Shown here piece after piece: positions 56,640 through 64,000 of a DNA stretch of 64,000 nt (position 1 is the stretch's first letter; each line of letters opens with the position of its first letter). Location: assembly GCA_030278955.1 (NCBI GenBank), contig JAOANR010000004.1, positions 20,220,976 to 20,284,975 of the forward strand, written 5' to 3'. The position numbers and the translations under genes are program-made. The DNA comes from Hygrophila difformis (taxonomy: Eukaryota > Streptophyta > Magnoliopsida > Lamiales > Acanthaceae). The notes beneath the pieces are model-generated. The model saw only the letters and a list, made by a program, of their open reading frames with translations, did no database searches and was not told the origin of the DNA.

Positions 56640-57728
56640 ATGACACCTAGGAGAAACCCAAGGAAGGTAAGTCCAAACGGCACTGACGCTAACCTCCCCA
56701 ACGTGGCCAATAACAATGAGACCCCTCAAAACCTAGGAGAACGAGTACCTCCTGCACCCAACAACATGGAAGAACGCTTAAGGACTGTGGAGGAAGTCCT
56801 TGTAGCATTAGGAAATGCCGAGGTGCATAGGGCACAAACAGTACCTCCGCCAGTAGCCCGAGTCAACTACTTGCCATTAGTGAACCCCTACAACCCACCT
56901 CATTATGACGGCCAAGAGGATCCGGCGAAGTTGAAAGGTTGGATCCGTACCTTTGATAAGCTCTTGAACGCTATCAAGTGCCCTGATGAGGAGAAGATAC
57001 ACGTAGTGACCTACAACCTAGGAGGCGAAGCCGATGAGTGGTGGCAAAATCTCCAAGCGAATTCAGAGGAAGACGAAGAAGCCTACACCTGGGAAGAACT
57101 TAAGGAAGCTTTGAGGGAAAGATTCTACCCACTGAGCACCAAGACTGCGAAGTACGAGGAATTCATCAACTTAAAGCAAGGGGCACAAACGGTGCAAGAA
57201 TACTACAGCAAATTCAAGGAGCTAGTTCGATTTGCTACGAGGCTAGTACCAACCGACTCTGACAAGGCTCAGAAATTTGAGATGGGTCTGAACCTTAGTA
57301 TCCGGGAGATACTTGAAGTAGGACAATTCACGAACCTGCAGACGATATATGACCGTGCTGTAGCAATTGCTCGAATCCAGCAATTGAAGCGTAAGGAACT
57401 TGGTGAGTCGAGCAAGGACTCGCAAGGACTTGAGAAGAAAGATTGGAAAGACAAAAATAACAACTCTAGGAAAGGCGATGGATCTCGAAGGGGGGAAAAT
57501 AAAGGTCTCAACAATGGAGGACATGACAACCGTGGTGCGTTTATACCACGCTGCCCACGATGCAACCATACACATCTGGTGCGCCAATGCCCGAAGCCTG
57601 GAACCTGCAATAGGTGCGGCAAGCTTGGTCACAAGGCTAGGGGATGTCGAACACCGGAGGAGGCGATCGAAAAGAGGATAGATTTGGAGAACCTTCAGCA
57701 AGGAGAGAGGGACGAGGAACAAGACTAA
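56640..57728 (+). CDS. gag: Gag protein of B2, intact (362 aa)
   Basis: This is the only intact gag in array B. It starts MTPRRNPRKVSPNG (B3 has MAPRRNPRK) after ttataacagaaa. The retrotransposon gag domain spans about residues 100-205 ([41 protein letters not shown]). A basic, Asn-rich linker follows, then two zinc knuckles near 310-345 (CPRCNHTHLVRQC and CNRCGKLGHKARGC). It would form the capsid-like particle and bind element RNA. It ends soon after the knuckles at GERDEEQD-stop; no protease, RT or integrase follows. A short stretch just after the stop can still be read as AVMGT-like, matching the last residues of pol in C (TTVMGT), so pol seems to have been deleted. Mobility would need enzymes supplied by a related element. 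Confidence 0.92.
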   Translation: MTPRRNPRKVSPNGTDANLPNVANNNETPQNLGERVPPAPNNMEERLRTVEEVLVALGNAEVHRAQTVPPPVARVNYLPLVNPYNPPHYDGQEDPAKLKGWIRTFDKLLNAIKCPDEEKIHVVTYNLGGEADEWWQNLQANSEEDEEAYTWEELKEALRERFYPLSTKTAKYEEFINLKQGAQTVQEYYSKFKELVRFATRLVPTDSDKAQKFEMGLNLSIREILEVGQFTNLQTIYDRAVAIARIQQLKRKELGESSKDSQGLEKKDWKDKNNNSRKGDGSRRGENKGLNNGGHDNRGAFIPRCPRCNHTHLVRQCPKPGTCNRCGKLGHKARGCRTPEEAIEKRIDLENLQQGERDEEQD

Positions 57729-57759
57729 AACCCGAACCCTCTTGAGAATAATGTATAGG

Positions 57760-58051
57760 CACTTATGGGGACATAACTGAAGTCCTAAGGGGGAGAGGAT
57801 GTGATACCCCGCAATAATTTACTTTTGGAGTTCGACTCGATACGGTGTATCCTAAATCAGAAATAAACAAATTCAAATTTTTTTGAACTACGTTATGGCT
57901 TGATCCCTTCACAGGGTACTTAGGCAGTTAAAAGTTTTAATTCTAAGTTCAGTCACAAAATAATAAAACAAACAAAAATGGATTCATCCTTAACACGAGA
58001 AAAGCCGAAACACAACTTCGAGGACGAAGTTGATTCTTAAGGAGGGTAGAC
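57760..58051 (+). other. Stem-loop and double PPT / tail module of B2
   Basis: The hairpin cacttatggggacataactg carries one mismatch here (C for G in the 5' arm). The outer tract taagggggagagga leads to TGTGATACCCCGC at 57800 and the inner tract to TGTAATACCCGGG at 58052. The inverted repeat aacttcgaggacgaagtt precedes the inner tract. Confidence 0.72.
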
Positions 58052-60761
58052 TGTAATACCCGGGAATTTTGCAACATAAAATAAAATAAATAAATAAAAT
58101 AAATAAATATAATAAATAAATAGACATGATAAATAGATAAAGAATCATAAGAGATGAGAAATAGAATTTAAATTAAAAAGGAATCAAAATTTCGAGAACC
58201 CGGGGAGCCGAAGAAAATTTAATTAAATAAATGGTTACACGAGAACCAAACACCGATGGACTCAATAACTCGAGTCCAAATGTAAATTTAGATCTGAATA
58301 AAATTAAGATAGGAAATTGGAGCCCGAAAATATCCCGGAAATCCGAATCCGATAACATAGAGGGATAGAAGTCCGAAAGAGATGAGGAAATGCCCGACGG
58401 ATCGCACGACCCGCCCGGACCGAAGTCCAGGCGTGGGCCGCACGGTGGCTGCGCGGTTTTTGGCTAAACGGCGCGCCAAGGCCGCGCCATCGGACAGATT
58501 CGCCTGTTGCGAGATTTACTCGCCCGAATCCGGATTTTTCGATTTCGGTTGCTCACCTTGCGACTCAAGACATCCTAGGGCTGCCTTTGGACGTCCTTTA
58601 GGTCCTTTATATCTATAAATAAACATCCTAATCAGCCCCAAACACTTTTCAAAATCCTACGGAAATCTCTATACGTATCGAACCCTAATCCCGGAGTCGT
58701 CGGAGGCACGAAGGCAAGAAAGGAGACTGAGTTGGACGAAAATCCAAGACTCCCGTCGTCGTGGTAAGATCTTGTCCATTCTTTTCCATTCAAGATTCGA
58801 AAACGAATCCTAATTAAACCTCTTTTCGATTCTAAACCCCAATCCGGATGCGTTGAGGAAAAACGAAGGATCTCGGAGGGAGAACGAAGGACTGGAAGCC
58901 ACGCCTCCGAATCGACGAGCCGGAACGACCATAAATCTGTAAGTTAATGCTTACATGGTTTGGGAAGATTTAAAATACTTTCGATCTAAAGATTTAACCA
59001 AGGATTTAAAAATCTGTCAACATGAAATCTTTAACGGCATAGCATTTTTGCACGAATTTTTAGGACCTTTAAAATTGTTCAAACGATGAAACTTAAAACA
59101 CAAAAAATGTTCTTAAGACATAGATCTTTCTCCTGCAAAAATTTCATAATTTGTTATCGTATTTTGATATCCGAAAATGACCACGAACAGACCTGCCTTC
59201 GATTTAGATCTTGAAACGGTGATAGATTCTTAGTCCGAACTTGAGGTTGATTTTTACCTTAGATCTAGACCGATTCAGGATTGGTGCTAAACATAAGAGT
59301 TGTAGATCTATACATTAAGAACACCTCCGTAAATTTTTGGAATTTTTCGTTGAGGTTTGATATCGGAATTCGACTCCAAACCACACTGTTCTAAATTTAG
59401 ATCTTGAGATCTTGACAGATTCTTGGTCCGATCTTGTAGGCGTTTTTGACAATAGATATAGGATGATTTAGATCTTTTGTTGAACATGAAACTTATAGAT
59501 ATATGTCTTAAGAATTCCCCTGTAAACGTTCATCAATTTTGGAGTTGGTTTGCTATTGTAGATCTCGAAATTTAGGAACTGCTGTCGTAAAGATTCGGCC
59601 AGATTTGTAACTTGATAGAAATCTACATTTTTGGCTTATTTCATTAACCCGGACCGAAAAAGTTAAAACACAAAACTTGTTCATCTCTGTGTTTTCATTT
59701 CACCAGTCAATTTTCAGAATATTTCGACTTAATACCAATTTTTAATTAATTTTGGAGTAAACAGTGGTTTTGACCAAGTCAAATCTTGAAAATCTTGTTG
59801 AAAACGATTTTAAATGATACCGGAGCGGAGAGCGTCCTGAAATAGTATATTTTGAGAAACTTACTAAATTTGGGAAATTGGTCTTTCTAAACAAAGAGAA
59901 GATTAAAACATTGGGGTTTATTACTAAGCAGGATACTGTCAATTTTGTCCACGGCTTGGGACATAAGAGCCCAAGTGTATGGCTAGTGGACATAAGAGCC
60001 CTAGCGACATATTGATTGTATGGTCAGCGGCATGAACCTATTAAAAGATTGACCATGATACTCGTGGACATAAGAGCCCGAGCGTAAGGCTGGCGGACAT
60101 AAGAGCCCTAGCGGTGGTGATCTGTGAAAGAAACGAAGCAAGACATTTGTTTAAATTAAATTGCGGTTAAATTGTGCTTTTAAATTTATGTCAATTTATT
60201 TAATTACTTTGCAAGCTATATTTATGATCTTATGAAATCCCTGTCTTTTAAATTATGCAATTAAATTATTAGATAAATAAATTAAATTATGGGGTGTTAT
60301 GCACATGTTTTCTTTAAATTTAATTAAAGGCTTTGAAACCCCATAATCATCTATATGTTAACTTACTCAGCAAGTTTTTGCTGACCAAACCATATTGTTT
60401 CCCCTTTTCTTTCAGAGCTGAAGAATATGCATCATCATATGCATTCATGGGAATTTTGGGGAAATACTTTATTTTTAAATTTTGCATTAGACTAGAAATT
60501 GCATGAACGAGCATGTTTAACCCGTATTCTGGCCGTGTTGGCTATATTTAAATTCCGCTGCATTATATATGTAAATAATATTTTCCGTTACAACTGTAAT
60601 GATATTATTTTTAAGCTATATATGAATGGGCTGTTTGAATGTTTTAAATTCTGAAAAACCATAGCCTTGCATCTCTTTAGCAAGCTCGAAGAAACCGTGT
60701 CTTGCTAGGGAGGTGTGGCGGTAACACCCCGACCTGGGTGACCAAAAACTGGGGTGTTACA
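58052..60761 (+). repeat. Shared LTR of B array, copy 3
   Basis: About 2710 bp, closely similar to copies 2 and 4. TATAAATA at 58614-58621, donor hairpin at 58939-58954, minisatellite at 59948-60115, acceptor-like ttttctttcag at about 60404-60415. It ends GGGGTGTTACA before a PBS. Confidence 0.92.
59948..60115 (+). repeat. Minisatellite in B LTR copy 3
   Basis: Imperfect ggacataagagccctagcg units. Confidence 0.8.
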
Positions 60762-60764
60762 AGT

Positions 60765-60776
60765 TGGTATCAGAGC
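60765..60776 (+). other. Primer-binding site (tRNA-iMet), B3
   Basis: TGGTATCAGAGC three bases after the LTR end. Confidence 0.9.
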
Positions 60777-61047
60777 CCGGACTATTTTTAAACTAGTATT
60801 ATTATTATTATTTTGAAACTACTATTAATTTTAAACCATTAGTATTTATATTATAATTATAGAAGTCCAAATTATTATTTTTAAAATGTCCTAACCCAAA
60901 TTATTTTTAGCCCAATTATTTTTGAGCCAAAATGTTAATTATTTTTGACCCAATATAGAGGTCCAACAATTTTAACTAATATTTTAAATTTTTTTTAAAG
61001 CATTAGTTCCATGGAATAAATTTTTATTTTAAACCCCATGGAAATTA

Positions 61048-61086
<39 letters not shown>

Positions 61087-61581
61087 CATTTATTTTTTGG
61101 GGGATCATCATGTGCATGTGCATATTGCATTTTCTATACCTTAGATAACCCAGAAGCGAAGTTGTTCTAACTTAGATCTCTTGCTACACCTAGATAACTT
61201 AGACGCTTGACATCAAATTAGGAACGCTAACTAGAGACTGATCTTGCCTTAGTTCTAGATCGCGATCATCTAAGCGCACGCCTAAGCATAACAAATCTCG
61301 ACCTTAGCCATTCCTATCCTTGTACGAATTAGAAAATTTCCTTATGTGGAAAAATAAAAATCAATTTTTTATTAAAACACTCTTTATTCCAAAAATCTTG
61401 TTTGGTTTCCCAAACAACAAATCCGAAAATTCGAAATTCGAAATTTGAAACTCACGATGCTCTAAACGTGGCCTTATGGGCGCGCATTTAACACTTGATC
61501 TCATATGCGATTTAGCAAATTTCTTGTTCAAGCGATCTATCTAAACTCTAATAAACTAATCTATATACGTTATAACAGAAA
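60777..61581 (+). other. 5' leader of B3
   Basis: About 800 bp, non-coding; nearly identical to the B2 leader, but the (AT)n microsatellite at about 61054-61082 is longer than in B2 and B1. Confidence 0.75.
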
Positions 61582-62670
61582 ATGGCACCTAGGAGAAACC
61601 CAAGGAAGGTAAGTCCAAACGGCACTGACGCTAACCTCCCCAACGTGGCCAATAACAATGAGACCCCTCAAAACCTAGGAGAACGAGTACCTCCTGCACC
61701 CAACAACATGGAAGAACGCTTAAGGACTGTGGAGGAAGTCCTTGTAGCATTAGGAAATGCCGAGGTGCATAGGGCACAAACAGTACCTCCGCCAATAGCC
61801 CGAGTCAACTACTTGCCATTAGTGAACCCCTACAACCCACCTCATTATGACGGCCAAGAGGATCCTGCGAAGTTGAAAGGTTGGATCCGTACCTTTGATA
61901 AGCTCTTGAACGCTATCAAGTGCCCTGATGAGGAGAAGATACACGTAGTGACCTACAACCTAGGAGGCGAAGCCGATGAGTGGTGGCAAAATCTCCAAGC
62001 GAATTCAGAGGAAGACGAAGAAGCCTACACCTGGGAAGAACTTAAGGAAGCTTTGAGGGAAAGATTCTACCCACTGAGCACCAAGACTGCGAAGTACGAG
62101 GAATTCGTCAACTTAAAGCAAGGGGCACAAACGGTGCAAGAATACTACAGCAAATTCAAGGAGCTAGTTCGATTTGCTACAAGGCTAGTACCAACCGACT
62201 CTGACAAGGCTCAGAAATTTGAGATGGGTCTGAACCTTAGTATCCGGGAGATACTTGCAGTAGGACAATTCACGAACCTGCAGACGATATATGACCGTGC
62301 TGTAGCAATTGCACGAATCCAGCAATTGAAGCGTAAGGAACTTGGTGAGTCGAGCAAGGACTCGCAAGGACTTGAGAAGAAAGATTGGAAAGACAACAAT
62401 AACAACTCTAGGAAAGGCGATGGATCTTGAAGGGGGGAAAATAAAGGTCTCAACAATGGAGGAGATGACAACCGTGGTGCGTTTATACCACGCTGCCCAC
62501 GATGCAACCATACACATCTGGTGCGCCAATGCCCGAAGCCTGGAACCTGCAATAGGTGCGGCAAGCTTGGTCACAAGGCTAGGGGATGTCGAACGCCGGA
62601 GGAGGCGATCGAAAAGAGGATAGATTTGGAGAACCTTCAGCAAGGAGAGAGGGACGAGGAACAAGACTAA
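61582..62670 (+). pseudogene. gag: gag of B3, one premature stop
   Basis: The same frame as B2 with very few changes (for example MA for MT at the start, and ILAVGQ for ILEVGQ), but a CGA to TGA change at 62428-62430 after KGDGS stops it at 282 residues. Both zinc knuckles lie beyond the stop and remain in frame (CNRCGKLGHKARGC) up to TAA at 62668-62670. The truncated product would keep the gag domain but lose nucleic-acid binding. C-to-T at a CG site fits deamination of methylated cytosine. Confidence 0.9.
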
Positions 62671-62701
62671 AACCCGAACCCTCTTGAGAATAATGTATAG
62701 G

Positions 62702-62993
62702 CAGTTATGGGGACATAACTGAAGTCCTAAGGGGGAGAGGATGTGATACCCCGTAATAATTTACTTTTGGAGTTCGACTCGATACGGTGTATCCTAAATC
62801 AGAAATAAACAAATTCAAATTTTTTTGAAGTACGTTATGGCTTGATCCCTTCACAGGGTACTTAGGCACCTTAAAAGTTTTAATTCTAAGTCAGTCACAA
62901 AATAATAAAACAAACAAAAATGGATTCATCCTTAACACGAGAAAAGCCGAAACACAACTTCGAGGACGAAGTTGATTCTTAAGGAGGGTAGAC
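62702..62993 (+). other. Stem-loop and double PPT / tail module of B3
   Basis: Perfect hairpin CAGTTATG-GGGA-CATAACTG at 62702-62721. The outer edge TGTGATACCCCG is at 62742 and the inner edge TGTAATACCCGGG at 62994. Confidence 0.72.
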
Positions 62994-64000
62994 TGTAATA
63001 CCCGGGAATTTCGCAACATAAAATAAAATAAATAAATAAAATAAATAAATATAATAAATAAATAGACATGATAAATAGATAAAGAATCATAAGAGATGAG
63101 AAATAGAATTTAAATTAAAAAGGAATCAAAATTTCGAGAACCCGGGGAGCCGAAGAAAATTTAATTAAATAAATGGTTACACGAGAACCCAACACTGATG
63201 GACTCAATAACTCGAGTCCAAATGTAAATTTAGATCCGAATAAAATTAAGATAGGAAATCGGAGCCCGAAAATATCCCGGAAATCCGAATCCGAGAACAT
63301 AGAGGGATAGAAGTCCGAAAGAGATGAAGAAATGCCCGACGGATTGCACGACCCGCCCGGACCGAAGTCCAGGCGTGGGGCACGCTGTGGCCGCGCGGTT
63401 TTTGGCTAAACGGCGCGCCAAGGCCGTGCCATCGGACAGATTCGCCCGTTGCGAGATTTACTCGCCCGAATCCGGATTTTTCGACTTCGGTTGCTCACCT
63501 TGCGACTCAAGACATCCTAGGGCTGCCTTTGGACGTCCTTTAGGTCCTTTATATCTATAAATAAACATCCTAATCAGCCCCAAACACTTTTCAAAACCCT
63601 ACGGAAATCTCTATACGTATCAAACCCTAATCCCGGAGTCGTCGGAGGCACGAAGGCAAGAACGGAGACTGAGTTGGACGAAAATCCAAGACTCCCATTG
63701 TCGTGGTAAGATCTTGTCCATTCTTTTCCATCCAAGATTCGAAAATGAATCCTAATTAAACCTCTTTTCGAGTCTAAACCCCAATCCGGACGCGTTGAGG
63801 AAAAACGAAGGATCACGGAGGGAGAACGCAGGACTGGAAGCCACGCCTCCGAATCGACGAGCCGGAATGACCATAAATCTGTAAGTTAATGCTTACATGG
63901 TTTGGGAAGATTTAAAATACTTTCGATCTAAAGATTTAACCAAGGATTTAAAAATCTGTCAACATAAAATCTTTAACGGCGTAGCGTTTTTGCACGAATT
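62994..64000 (+). repeat. LTR of B array, copy 4 (runs off the window)
   Basis: First about 1 kb of the LTR: A-rich simple repeat, TATAAATA at 63556-63563, donor-like site near 63705 and donor hairpin GTAAGTTAATGCTTAC at 63881-63896. Whether another unit follows cannot be seen. Confidence 0.9.

Larger units (their letters stand above)
48563..64000 (+). mobile_element. Family B tandem array of gag-only elements (TR-GAG-like)
   Basis: Order: LTR (from the gap to 50869), internal B1, LTR 53109-55833, internal B2, LTR 58052-60761, internal B3, LTR from 62994 past the window end. Each internal region of 2.2 kb has PBS, leader, gag and PPT but no protease, RT or integrase. Neighbouring units share a single LTR with the PBS directly after it, and no target duplication separates them. 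The period is about 4.95 kb. The array runs beyond the right edge. Confidence 0.92.

Noticed and set aside
57243..57722. 159-codon minus-strand ORF opposite gag of B2 (copy at 62185-62664)
   Set aside because: It repeats in each copy because gag repeats; no domain, and the sense gag is well supported.

Overview
This window is eukaryotic nuclear DNA from a flowering plant, probably a eudicot. It is almost entirely nested and tandem Ty3/gypsy LTR retrotransposons. The coding homology is the Del/Tekay-like chromovirus type: gag with zinc knuckles, aspartic protease, RT, RNase H, HHCC integrase and a C-terminal chromodomain-like tail. All primer-binding sites match initiator tRNA-Met. A Stowaway-type MITE with the typical plant terminal repeat supports the plant assignment. 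I see no bacterial genes, rRNA, tRNA or CRISPR.

Layout. 1-2719: 3' end of a + strand element (A') with an LTR. 2720-2813: leader scrap of another element. 2814-20632: minus-strand family C as a tandem array, LTR(truncated)-internal-LTR-internal-LTR, with 3.07 kb LTRs and two 5.4 kb gag-pol internal regions about 8.45 kb apart. 20633-25274: two 5'-truncated + strand LTRs (F, G). 25275-31348: the only island of non-LTR sequence. It holds two minus-strand exon-like stretches, a Stowaway MITE, a broken TONSOKU-like LRR pseudogene and some exon-like scraps. 31349-36607: a minus-strand element (E) with a rearranged 3' LTR and the end of pol. 36608-39102: LTR D, inserted into E's pol. 39103-48062: element A, inserted into D, with an intact 175-codon extra ORF upstream of a decayed gag-pol. 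48063-48562: 500 N. 48563-64000: family B, a second tandem array (LTR-gag-LTR-gag-LTR-gag-LTR) in + orientation, whose units carry only gag and so look non-autonomous (TR-GAG-like).

How the parts relate. Families A-G share their LTR 3' ends, PBS, a 3' tail module, a hairpin before the polypurine tract and intron-like signals inside the LTR, so they are one lineage at different stages of decay. B looks like a pol-deleted derivative: its gag is followed almost directly by the last residues of pol and the same hairpin and PPT. B could be mobilised in trans by an intact A- or C-like relative; no fully intact autonomous copy is seen here. C has a shared in-frame TGA in integrase, and A lacks the RT catalytic region.

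Most worth following up: the gag-upstream ORF (full in A, a 54-codon remnant in C); the two opposite-strand tandem arrays sharing LTRs; a duplicated PPT/LTR-start module about 213-254 bp apart, with different families appearing to use different edges; and a conserved donor hairpin plus acceptor inside the LTRs that predicts a roughly 1.5 kb intron in R-U5.
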